From positions 1-40,786 of the forward strand of contig JAKSOR010000007.1 in the NCBI GenBank assembly GCA_024405515.1: a DNA stretch of 40,786 nucleotides, read 5' to 3'. The notes under the pieces were generated by a model. The model ran no database searches. It was given only the letters and a program-made list of their open reading frames with translations, and was not told where the DNA came from. Every line of letters begins with the position of its first letter. Position 1 is the stretch's first letter. This stretch comes from Clostridia bacterium (GTDB lineage Bacteria; Bacillota; Clostridia; Christensenellales; CAG-917). Below are positions 8,031 to 15,472 of the stretch, piece after piece. The translations under genes and the position numbers were made by a program.

Positions 8031-8058
8031 AAGAAAGGAGCACTCTCTCGAGTGCTCC
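8031..8058 (-). terminator. Intrinsic terminator of the large lipoprotein gene
   Basis: A perfect 9-bp stem (GGAGCACTC / GAGTGCTCC, 8037-8045 and 8050-8058) with a 4-nt loop is followed on the minus strand by TTTCTT. It starts 18 bp after the stop codon at 8077. Confidence 0.93.
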
Positions 8059-8076
8059 CACATTTATTAACTTGTT

Positions 8077-10569
8077 TTATTTTTTGTCATTATAATGCAC
8101 ATTACCGTTTGCTTCCCACTGCTTTGTTTCAAGGTTCCATTCGATAGTTGCACCACCAAGCTCTAATGTGTTTGTTTCATCCATTTTAGATTCAATACCT
8201 TCATAGATATCACCAAGTGCTTCTCTTGTAAGTGCTGTGTTTGCATTTACTGAAAGTTTGAGAGTTGCTTTTGTTGTATCATCCATTCCAGCTTTAACTA
8301 TAATTGCAAATCCGTTATCAAGACTGATGTTTACACTTGCTGTCTTTACATAGTTGAATACTGCTTCTGTCCAGTGTGCTTCAGGACATGCTGCAAATTT
8401 AACAACTTTATCTCCGAAGTACACATTGAGATCTGCAATTGCTTTATTAAATACTTCTTCTGTAGCTACATCCTCTGTAATTGCTGCTGTGTAATCTGAG
8501 TATCCTTTAACTTTTGTTGCATATGCCCACATAATGTCTGTATCTGTTTTTGTTAAGCTGTTATAGTTTGTATTATGTTCGTCATCTGCAAAGAATCCAA
8601 GTCCTCTGAATGTATCATACCAATTCTGGTTGTATGCAATTGCTCTTGCATATAAAGACTCTTTATTTGCCTTAACATCATCTTCTGTTACTTTTGCAGA
8701 AGTAGTTAATGGTACTAATGCACCATTCCACTTGAACCATGTTGCCATAATTTCGACAATTGTCTTGTTCGGAAGTGCAACACCGAGGCCGTCTGTTGTA
8801 TCAAGAGCTGTAATAACATCGTCCATAATTGTTGCAAAAGGAGACATTACAAACGGATAATGACATTCTGTATCTTCATCTGCTTCTGAAGGAGCTGTAT
8901 CGATGCCGAACATTCCTGCTACAAACTGAACAAGTTTGTACATATCAAGATCAAATGTTACATAACTTGGAGCATCATCTTTAAGTTTGAGGTATCCCTC
9001 TTTTTCTTCAAGAATTGTTCCGATTAATGGATTAACTTTTGTATCCTTATCTTCCTCTGAAACAAGGATATCATCCATTGCTTTAACGATTGGTTTACCT
9101 AATGCATTGATGATTTCTTCAACAATAGATTTTTTATCTTCTGTTAATACATCCTTATCCATTGCAAAAATAATCTTCTTTCCATCGTAAATAATTTGAA
9201 CTGGTTTTAATACATTCTCATTGAGAATACGCTCAATAAATACGTAGAGATATGCACTGTCTTCTTCTCCAAGTTTGGATAAATCCATATTACCCTGAAT
9301 TCTTACTGCGTATTTTCCGTCAAGAGATACTTTTTCTGAAGAATGATATGTGCAGTAACCCGGATCAATCTGTTTTGGTGTGAGTGTTGCGCCTACAGAA
9401 TCGAGCTCAAGTGCAATATCAATTGCTACATCTCCATTATATTTTGTTTTATTAATTCCGAAATATTCACTTGTTTTTTTAGTGTCTACTGGTACAAATT
9501 CGAGATTGTTAATGGTAATTTCTACTGCTGGATACATTGAAACTGGTTTCTCTTTAGAATCAAGCGTATTACTATCTTTACCAGACAGTCCCGGGAGATC
9601 TACTGCAATCGTGAATCCATCAATGGAGCCGTTTGCAGTTGTTTTGAATGAAAGGTTGATGCCGATATTATTAAGAATTGAACCGATATCTCCGAGCAGC
9701 CCTGATAATGCCCCTGTAATTGTACTTGAAAGAACAATATCTGTTGAATATGACTTAGCACCGTCTGCTGCTATTATGCATTTTGAATTTTTCAAGAAAC
9801 TCTTAACAATTGAACTGTTGAATACTGCCAAAAGGTTTACATTGCCCTTGTCGTCAACGATATTTTCTATCCCGAGCATTGAAAGAATTGACTTAACTTC
9901 CTTTTGCTGAACGAGGCTTACGAGATCTAAATCTGCTGCTTCTTTAACAATGCCGAGAATTGTATTTACAAGGTTGTTAAGATTAAAATCTTCACCGGTT
10001 GTTTCTGTAATACTTTCTACGATATCAAGGATAGATGTTTCCGGGAATACTGAGGTGTTAAGTAAATCATTGAATCCACCTGCAATTTCATCGTTATGAC
10101 CAAAATTGAAATTAAACTTAATATTTTTGTCCTGATAATCGATATAGAGGAAATCTGGATCGTTTAAGAAATAATAAAGTGTAATCCAGTTTACTTCTGA
10201 AGCTGCATTATAGAGTTTAATCTTTGCTGCAGAATCTGCTCCGCCCTTCTTTCTGTCAAGAACGAGCTGAAGTGCAATGCCTAAATCAATTTCTTTGTAA
10301 GTCTTTTTTTTGTCCTTGATTTTGACCTTAAGAGCTAAATCTGCTGTAAGACCGATGCTGTCATCTGGTTTGATTTCAGTACTGCCGATAGAGTTGGATG
10401 CTGCCCAAAGGTCTGTAAAGAACTGTTCACTCTTAATCGCATTTGGGTCTCCCGTTGGTGCGCCAGGATCCTCTGCAGGGCCCTGATCTTTATTACATGC
10501 CACCAATGAGAAGACAAGGATTAATGTTAAGACCAGAATTAAAATAGCCTTAAAATTGAACTTTTTCAT
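8077..10569 (-). CDS. Large lipoprotein of unknown function
   Basis: 830 residues with a basic start, hydrophobic core and lipobox LVAC (C25), so it should be lipidated and held on the outer face of the membrane. The mature start is a short Pro/Gly/Asp-rich linker, then a long region with alternating beta-rich segments; motifs such as KxxxYxEIDLGIALQLVLDRK and later DVAIDIALELDSVGATL suggest repeated strands of an amphipathic barrel or sheet, as in lipid-binding lipoproteins, but I recognise no family. A cluster of Trp and Tyr (about 600-690) may be a ligand-binding part. The start has GGGAGG at good spacing. It is a single-gene transcript, with its own promoter and terminator. Confidence 0.8.
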   Translation of the reverse strand: MKKFNFKAILILVLTLILVFSLVACNKDQGPAEDPGAPTGDPNAIKSEQFFTDLWAASNSIGSTEIKPDDSIGLTADLALKVKIKDKKKTYKEIDLGIALQLVLDRKKGGADSAAKIKLYNAASEVNWITLYYFLNDPDFLYIDYQDKNIKFNFNFGHNDEIAGGFNDLLNTSVFPETSILDIVESITETTGEDFNLNNLVNTILGIVKEAADLDLVSLVQQKEVKSILSMLGIENIVDDKGNVNLLAVFNSSIVKSFLKNSKCIIAADGAKSYSTDIVLSSTITGALSGLLGDIGSILNNIGINLSFKTTANGSIDGFTIAVDLPGLSGKDSNTLDSKEKPVSMYPAVEITINNLEFVPVDTKKTSEYFGINKTKYNGDVAIDIALELDSVGATLTPKQIDPGYCTYHSSEKVSLDGKYAVRIQGNMDLSKLGEEDSAYLYVFIERILNENVLKPVQIIYDGKKIIFAMDKDVLTEDKKSIVEEIINALGKPIVKAMDDILVSEEDKDTKVNPLIGTILEEKEGYLKLKDDAPSYVTFDLDMYKLVQFVAGMFGIDTAPSEADEDTECHYPFVMSPFATIMDDVITALDTTDGLGVALPNKTIVEIMATWFKWNGALVPLTTSAKVTEDDVKANKESLYARAIAYNQNWYDTFRGLGFFADDEHNTNYNSLTKTDTDIMWAYATKVKGYSDYTAAITEDVATEEVFNKAIADLNVYFGDKVVKFAACPEAHWTEAVFNYVKTASVNISLDNGFAIIVKAGMDDTTKATLKLSVNANTALTREALGDIYEGIESKMDETNTLELGGATIEWNLETKQWEANGNVHYNDKK

Positions 10570-10606
10570 ATTTGCCTCCCTATTGTTTTTTGTTTTCTGC
10601 TTTATT

Positions 10607-10627
10607 AATTAGTACAAAATACTAGTT
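10607..10627. repeat. Imperfect palindrome in the lipoprotein leader
   Basis: AATTAGTA and TACTAGTT flank 5 bp, seven of eight positions paired. It lies at about +1 to +20 of the predicted transcript. The half-site AATTAGT is the same as in the palindrome at 1530-1548, so a shared regulator is conceivable; chance in AT-rich DNA is not excluded. Confidence 0.3.
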
Positions 10628-10632
10628 TTTAT

Positions 10633-10661
10633 ATTATAATATGCAAGCGGGCGTAGGTCAA
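10633..10661 (-). promoter_or_regulatory. Promoter of the large lipoprotein gene
   Basis: TTGACC (10661-10656), 17-bp spacer, TATAAT (10638-10633). The predicted leader is about 57 nt and contains the GGGAGG ribosome site. Confidence 0.78.
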
Positions 10662-10666
10662 TAGCA

Positions 10667-10682
10667 GTCGGCAATTACCGAC
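10667..10682. repeat. Small hairpin between STAS gene and lipoprotein promoter
   Basis: GTCGG and CCGAC flank 6 bp (CAATTA on plus). A second small hairpin GTATA/TATAC lies next to it. No T run follows, so this is a poor terminator for the STAS operon, but no better one is visible; it could also bind a regulator upstream of the lipoprotein -35 box. Confidence 0.35.
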
Positions 10683-10733
10683 ATTTGTATAACAATATAC
10701 CGATTACCCTGAACCTCAGCTGTTTACTTGTGC

Positions 10734-11030
10734 TTACTCTATTGTCAGAATGTCAGCAAATCCAGTGATTTCGAAAACTTCCATGACATCTGCACAAACA
10801 TTTTTGATAACCATACTGCCCTGTTTATTCATTTGTTTCTGCATAGAAAGAACTACTCTGAGACCGGCAGATGAGATATATTCGAGTTTTGCTAAATCTA
10901 CTGTGAGGTCTGCAACTCCTTCAAGAGCCGTCTTGATTTCGTTTTCAAGTACTGGTGCGGTTGTTGTGTCAAGTCTTCCTTCAATAGCAATTGTTAATGC
11001 ATTACCGTTTTGATTTTTAATAATTTCCAT
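10734..11030 (-). CDS. STAS-domain anti-sigma-factor antagonist
   Basis: 98 residues, a single STAS domain of SpoIIAA/RsbV type. The block LEYISSAGLRVVL contains S54, which lines up with the Ser that is phosphorylated by the partner kinase in this family. GRLD near residue 20 and FEITGF near 86 are also typical. In established systems the unphosphorylated form binds and holds the kinase, freeing its target, and a PP2C phosphatase restores it. Here both a kinase domain and a phosphatase domain are in the first gene of the operon, so this is the likely substrate of both. GGAGG precedes the start. It is 14 bp after the STAS-kinase gene, and is the last gene of the four-gene operon. Confidence 0.92.
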   Translation of the reverse strand: MEIIKNQNGNALTIAIEGRLDTTTAPVLENEIKTALEGVADLTVDLAKLEYISSAGLRVVLSMQKQMNKQGSMVIKNVCADVMEVFEITGFADILTIE

Positions 11031-11044
11031 AATTTCCTCCGGAT

Positions 11045-12217
11045 TTAAAACATAAGTGTATCAACTGTTTTGAGCAGTTCTTTTAAATTACCCATAAAGA
11101 GTTCAATATCTTTTTTATCTTCTTCGTTTTCAAGACCGTGACGGCGTATCATTCTTCTTATGATTCTTGTATACCCCACGACTTTTGCCTTGTCTGAATA
11201 TTCCTTGATTTTGTTTTCATCATCAGTGCCGAAATATTTTTTGAGTGTCTTGTACCAGATTTCTACAGCTACTTCATATGGCAGCCCTAAAAAATCCATT
11301 GTTTTTTCATGATGATTTTCATTAATGCCGCCATAAGCAAGGAACATTGAAGAGAATTCAAATATAGGATGTCCAAGACAAAGGGTATCCATGTCTATAA
11401 GAAGTACTTCCCCGTTCTGCATCATTACATTCTTTATATGGCAGTCTCCGTGCACAATGTGATTATCCTCCGGAACCTCGTTTATTAGTGAATAAAGTTT
11501 TCCGTATTCTTCCTCACTGAGATAATCCTTCAGAAACTCTGCCCATTTAAGTGCGGTTGCCTTCATATCAGGCATTTCGCCTGCTTTTGTCTGGGTTGAA
11601 TGGATTTTCTTAAGCAGTTCAACATAGAGGTCAATATAATAATCCATACGGTCCATATCTGCTGCAATTAAATTTGCAAACGGCTGAGCATTTAGCAGTT
11701 CAAATACTGAACCGAATTTGTCCCCAACCTTTACGACATCATAAGGAATAGCCGTTGGAATTCCGAGAACGAATGCCTTTCTTGCGAGTTCTCTTTCTCT
11801 CTGAATATCCGGCAAGCTGTCAGGATTCTTATATACCTTGATGATAGTATCAGGATTAAGTCTGTATACAACTCCGTTTGCACCGGCTCCGATGACCTCA
11901 CATCCGTCAATAGAAAATTTTCTGTAGGCTTTTACTACCGGAATCATTTCCGTAAAACCGGTCATATCGAAAATGTCATACACATCCGGTGAAGCATTTA
12001 TAAGAGTTAGCGTAGGCTCGCTTTTCCTTATTCTGAGAACAATACGGAGACCTGCTGATGAAATATATTCCAGCTGGTCCAAATCAAAAGTAATCTCTTC
12101 GTGTGGATTTTCATCGATAATCTGCTGAATTTCCGCACCTCTCTGGTCTGCATTATAGGAATCTATCCTTCCTTCAAAAAATAAAACCAGTTTTCCGCTT
12201 TCGTTCTTAAAGTTCAT
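11045..12217 (-). CDS. STAS domain fused to an APH-type small-molecule kinase
   Basis: 390 residues from ATG at 12217, chosen because GGAG lies 9 bp upstream; it overlaps the hydrolase gene by 11 bp. Residues 1-98 form a STAS domain with GRID, LEYISSAGLRIVL (S54 in the same place as in the stand-alone STAS protein) and FDMTGF. Residues about 105-385 form an aminoglycoside-phosphotransferase/choline-kinase fold: GAGANGVVY (110-118), K127 in IIKVYK, the catalytic loop HGDCHIKN (D258, N263) and LIDMDT (D275). This arrangement resembles the TIGR02172 type of kinase-like proteins. The substrate is unknown; the context is signalling, not drug resistance. The STAS domain could let the partner kinase and phosphatase control the small-molecule kinase. 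Confidence 0.88.
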   Translation of the reverse strand: MNFKNESGKLVLFFEGRIDSYNADQRGAEIQQIIDENPHEEITFDLDQLEYISSAGLRIVLRIRKSEPTLTLINASPDVYDIFDMTGFTEMIPVVKAYRKFSIDGCEVIGAGANGVVYRLNPDTIIKVYKNPDSLPDIQRERELARKAFVLGIPTAIPYDVVKVGDKFGSVFELLNAQPFANLIAADMDRMDYYIDLYVELLKKIHSTQTKAGEMPDMKATALKWAEFLKDYLSEEEYGKLYSLINEVPEDNHIVHGDCHIKNVMMQNGEVLLIDMDTLCLGHPIFEFSSMFLAYGGINENHHEKTMDFLGLPYEVAVEIWYKTLKKYFGTDDENKIKEYSDKAKVVGYTRIIRRMIRRHGLENEEDKKDIELFMGNLKELLKTVDTLMF

Positions 12218-12794
12218 CTTCTGTTTCTCCTTTATAATTTTTGAACACATATTCTGTCAGTGCCGTGTATTCTTTGTAAGCATCGTATTCCTTTAAATCT
12301 TCAAGATATTTTGCTATCTTTCTGTAATACCATGCCTGCAGATTCGGGTCTTTCTGATTAAAACCGTTCCATAAAGCATCTCCGTGCTTTGTGTATTCTC
12401 TTGCAAAAGATCTCATATTTGAGAGTTTGTCTCCAAGCCACATCATCTTTACTGCAACATCTTTTGTATTTTTAAGAATCAATAAGGATTCTTCTTTCCT
12501 TAATTTCCAGGTTGCGGCCGGCGGAAGATTTGCTCTTTTGTCTTCCGTTTCCGTCATGACAAGAAGCATAACCCTTCTCCCAAATTTTTCACATATTTCA
12601 TCAAGTGTGGTATCAGTATCCTCAACAGTATCATGAAGAACTGCCGCAGCAAGTACTTCTCTGTCATTGGTCATAGTTGAAACAACAGATGCAACTTCCA
12701 TAGGATGGGTAATATAAGGAGCATTGGCTCTTTTCCTTATCTGCCCGCTGTGTTTCCCCACTGCAAAAATAATCGCTTCTTCAAAGACGTCCAT
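12207..12794 (-). CDS. Small alarmone hydrolase, MESH1-type HD protein
   Basis: 195 residues, all an HD domain of the RelA/SpoT hydrolase type with no synthetase domain. Seen motifs: HSGQIRKR (15-22), PYITHPMEVA with H30, AAVLHDTVEDTDTT with H54, D55, E58 and D59, TETEDKRANLP in place of the usual EVTDDK, and GDKLSNMRSF with D122 and N126. These match the metal and guanine-nucleotide site of MESH1/SpoT, so hydrolysis of (p)ppGpp is the best guess; related nucleotides or NADPH have been reported for relatives. It begins 3 bp after the stop of the phosphatase/kinase gene, with a weak ribosome site inside that gene, so it should be translationally coupled. The next gene overlaps its end. Confidence 0.85.
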   Translation of the reverse strand: MDVFEEAIIFAVGKHSGQIRKRANAPYITHPMEVASVVSTMTNDREVLAAAVLHDTVEDTDTTLDEICEKFGRRVMLLVMTETEDKRANLPPAATWKLRKEESLLILKNTKDVAVKMMWLGDKLSNMRSFAREYTKHGDALWNGFNQKDPNLQAWYYRKIAKYLEDLKEYDAYKEYTALTEYVFKNYKGETEDEL

Positions 12795-12797
12795 ATA

Positions 12798-15284
12798 TCA
12801 CCCGATTATCTTCTGAATTGTCAAAATGTTCTGACCGTTTTCATACTTGTATTTCATATCATCCATTGTCTTCTTGACAAGGTAAATTCCGAGTCCGCCG
12901 ATTCCTCTTTCTTCGGCAGAAAGTGTGACATCCGGGTCCGCGTTTGTAAGAGGATTATACGGAATACCACGATCCATAAAGCGGACGTATACCGATTTAG
13001 GATTATCTCTTGCAATAACTTTGACTTCAACAAATGCATTTCCGTTAGGATATGCATACTTGACAATATTACTGAGTATTTCATCAAGAGCAATATCAAT
13101 CTGTGTCATTGCTTTCATCGGACAGTCAATCTTTTCAAGTTCTCCCTCAACAAACTCCGTGATTCGCGGTATGTCATCAATCTTTGCATCCTCAACTTCT
13201 ATAGTCGGGTCCCCTATATACTTAAATGCAACCATTGTTATATCATCAAACTGAGGAGCTTCTCCGACAAATTCATCAACCTTAGATTTGACAAACTTAC
13301 AAAGCTCTTCCATATTCTCAAATTCTTTTGCATTAATTGCCTCAAGAAGTCTGTCCTCTCCGAAGAGTTCCGTATTGGCATTTGTTGCTTCCGTAACACC
13401 ATCTGTATAAAGGTATACAATGTCTCCCGGTTTAAGCTGTAATTCCTGTGATTTGTATCTTACTCCGTCCATTCCCGCAAGAACAAAACCGGCTCTTGAT
13501 CTTAAATATTCAAATTTCCCGTCTTTATGTTTTACAAGCGGAGGATTATGTCCCGCATTGGCATACTCGACTTTTCCTGTTGTGAGATCTATGCCTCCCT
13601 GCCAGGCTGTTACAAACATTCCTGCATCATTTCCTTCACAGAGCGCTCTGTTCCCTGTTGTGAAAACATCAGCAATCGGCATATCGGTTTCTGTTAAAGA
13701 CTTAAGTTCTGTCTTTGCTCTCATCATAAACATAGCGGCAGGAATTCCTTTACCGGATACGTCAGCAATAAGGAAATTGAGTCTATCCTGACCAGTAATA
13801 TAAAAATCATAGAAATCGCCGCCGACTTCTTTTGCAGGGTCCATTGTTGCATAAATATCCAAGTCTTTTCTCTTTGGGAATGCCGGGAAAATTCTCGGAA
13901 GTGCGGACTCCTGAATGCTCTTTGCAAATTCCAGTTCCGCATCAATTCTTGCACTGGCTTCGCTAATATAATGCTTAAGTGTACCTACTGTTGAATTTAT
14001 ATCATCGGAAAGTGATGCAAATTCCACATTTGAACGGACATTAACAATTTCTTCAAGATTTCCGCCTGTGATTTTTGCAAGTGAACCGTTGATATCCTCA
14101 ATCTGATTAACAACAACCTTTTTGATAAGAACGTATATGAGACCGAAAAGTGCAGCAAATACAAGCACTTCAAGGAATGTATTTACATAAAGAGAAATAT
14201 TTCTTTCCTGCATCGCTTCTTTTTCAGGAAGGACTGCTACTACATAATATCCGTTTTGTGTAATTCTGTATTCCATGTAACAGTTTTCTCCGCCGATAAC
14301 TCCCTCAAACATTTCACCAGGGTTGTAGTTATACTGCATAAAGTCTTCTGTTTTTTCAGGATCAATATCAAAGTTTTTCGGATATCCCACAATATTAAGA
14401 TTTTCGTCCAGTATCAGGAAATAACCAGTACTTGAAATACTGATATTTTCCGCAATCCCCGCTATCTCTGACTTATCATCTTCTTCGGCAATTACGTTCT
14501 CTACAGATGTAATGGCAGCATCAATTGATGACTTTGTTTCCTGAAGAGCAAGTCTGTCCTGAAGAAAATAAAGGAAAACACTTGTGATAATAAAAGCGCC
14601 TATCACAGTGATAAGCATCCATCTCTGAATGGTCTGTGTTATTCTGAGCTGGCCTTTCAGTTCGCTCTTGAATGAAAAAACTGCTTTTTCCTTTGAAAGA
14701 AGAACCAGGGCTATATCTGTAACAAGAACTGCTAATCCGTTAGCAAGAAGCATAGGAAGCGTACATGCTTCAACGACTCCGATTGCTTTTATCGGCTGAT
14801 TGATGTTTGTGACAAAAACCATTGTAAGGTGGAAAACCTCCATAACAATTCCTACCGCGAATGCAATAAAAATTCCCGGTTTTTTGTTTTCAAACATGAA
14901 TTTTCTTAAAAGCGCCGCATAAACACCCGCAATAAAAGTGGAAACTGAACATGCAACAACCGTGAATGTTCCGACTCCCCACGTAATAGCAACTGCTCTT
15001 TCAACGGCTCCGATTGTACCTGCAATAAGACCGGCAGGCGCACCAAAGAAAAGACCAGCGACAAGAACAGCAGCGTCTCGGACATTAACCTGGGCACCAT
15101 TCATAGGAATTCCCCATTCTGTTCCGAAAATGGCGAGACCGCCGAAAACTACTCCGTAAATGATTTGTTTTACTATCCCTTTTATCTGACCGAATTTTGT
15201 TTTCTTATCAAGAAGATAAAAGATAATGGCGACAATAACCGGTAAAAGAGTAGCAAATGTTAACTTTAAAATAGAAATTGTCAT
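12798..15284 (-). CDS. Membrane sensor with PP2C phosphatase and GHKL anti-sigma-type kinase domains
   Basis: 828 residues. Order of parts: an N-terminal multi-TM block (1-200) with NVRDAAVLVAGLFFGAPAGLIAG, the signature of the LytS-type 5TM receptor; a TM at 222-242; an external Cache-like sensor (about 245-362); a TM at 365-388; HAMP (388-440); a short helix; a SpoIIE/RsbU-type PP2C phosphatase (450-690) with GGDFYD (D490), ADVSGKG (D508), AGHNPP, LYTDGVTEA (D628) and FDDITM; and an HATPase_c_2 kinase domain (700-828) with DEILSNIVKYAYP (E735, N739), DRGIPYNP (D771) and GIGGLGI. Phosphatase and kinase of a partner switch are thus in one polypeptide with two possible sensors. The likely substrates are the two STAS proteins downstream. 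It is the first gene of the operon. Confidence 0.93.
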   Translation of the reverse strand: MTISILKLTFATLLPVIVAIIFYLLDKKTKFGQIKGIVKQIIYGVVFGGLAIFGTEWGIPMNGAQVNVRDAAVLVAGLFFGAPAGLIAGTIGAVERAVAITWGVGTFTVVACSVSTFIAGVYAALLRKFMFENKKPGIFIAFAVGIVMEVFHLTMVFVTNINQPIKAIGVVEACTLPMLLANGLAVLVTDIALVLLSKEKAVFSFKSELKGQLRITQTIQRWMLITVIGAFIITSVFLYFLQDRLALQETKSSIDAAITSVENVIAEEDDKSEIAGIAENISISSTGYFLILDENLNIVGYPKNFDIDPEKTEDFMQYNYNPGEMFEGVIGGENCYMEYRITQNGYYVVAVLPEKEAMQERNISLYVNTFLEVLVFAALFGLIYVLIKKVVVNQIEDINGSLAKITGGNLEEIVNVRSNVEFASLSDDINSTVGTLKHYISEASARIDAELEFAKSIQESALPRIFPAFPKRKDLDIYATMDPAKEVGGDFYDFYITGQDRLNFLIADVSGKGIPAAMFMMRAKTELKSLTETDMPIADVFTTGNRALCEGNDAGMFVTAWQGGIDLTTGKVEYANAGHNPPLVKHKDGKFEYLRSRAGFVLAGMDGVRYKSQELQLKPGDIVYLYTDGVTEATNANTELFGEDRLLEAINAKEFENMEELCKFVKSKVDEFVGEAPQFDDITMVAFKYIGDPTIEVEDAKIDDIPRITEFVEGELEKIDCPMKAMTQIDIALDEILSNIVKYAYPNGNAFVEVKVIARDNPKSVYVRFMDRGIPYNPLTNADPDVTLSAEERGIGGLGIYLVKKTMDDMKYKYENGQNILTIQKIIG

Positions 15285-15310
15285 TGTGCACTTCCATTAA
15301 GCAATATTTA

Positions 15311-15333
15311 GATAAATATACTATATATTTATC
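15311..15333. repeat. Inverted repeat over the -10 region of the signalling operon
   Basis: GATAAATAT and ATATTTATC are perfect 9-bp arms around 5 bp. The repeat covers the -10 box and part of the spacer of the operon promoter, a repressor-like position. It is AT-rich, so chance is possible. Confidence 0.4.
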
Positions 15334-15343
15334 GCATTAACAA
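15315..15343 (-). promoter_or_regulatory. Promoter of the four-gene signalling operon
   Basis: TTGTTA (15343-15338), 17-bp spacer, TATATT (15320-15315); leader about 24 nt with GGAAG before the ATG at 15284. No SigB-like or other alternative-sigma promoter is obvious. Confidence 0.6.
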
Positions 15344-15400
15344 GTAATTATTCACTCTAAATCCGTGTCCAAACTAAAAAATCTAATCAGATTCCCTGAA

Positions 15401-15445
15401 GAAAATAAAAGTGCGCATATGCTTTGTTTGCATAAACGCACTTTT
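15401..15445 (-). terminator. Intrinsic terminator after the SDR gene
   Basis: Arms AAAAGTGCG (15407-15415) and CGCACTTTT (15437-15445), with extra inner pairing ATGC/GCAT, are followed on the minus strand by TTTTATTTTC. It starts 28 bp after the stop at 15473. The rest of 15346-15400 shows nothing else. Confidence 0.85.
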
Positions 15446-15472
15446 AAATGTCGTTATTATATAGATTAAGTG

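Noticed and set aside
7993..8061. N-terminal extension of the M28-like protein
   Set aside because: It would need translation through the terminator and promoter of the same gene.
9380..9910. 176-codon frame opposite the large lipoprotein
   Set aside because: Ser-rich shadow without start signals; the lipoprotein has signal peptide, promoter and terminator.
11045..12217. Aminoglycoside resistance gene
   Set aside because: The APH fold is fused to STAS and placed in a signalling operon; the fold alone does not indicate drug modification.
12705..13442. 245-codon frame opposite the phosphatase/kinase gene
   Set aside because: Cys/Asn/Ile-rich shadow; the opposite strand has full, well-conserved PP2C and kinase motifs.
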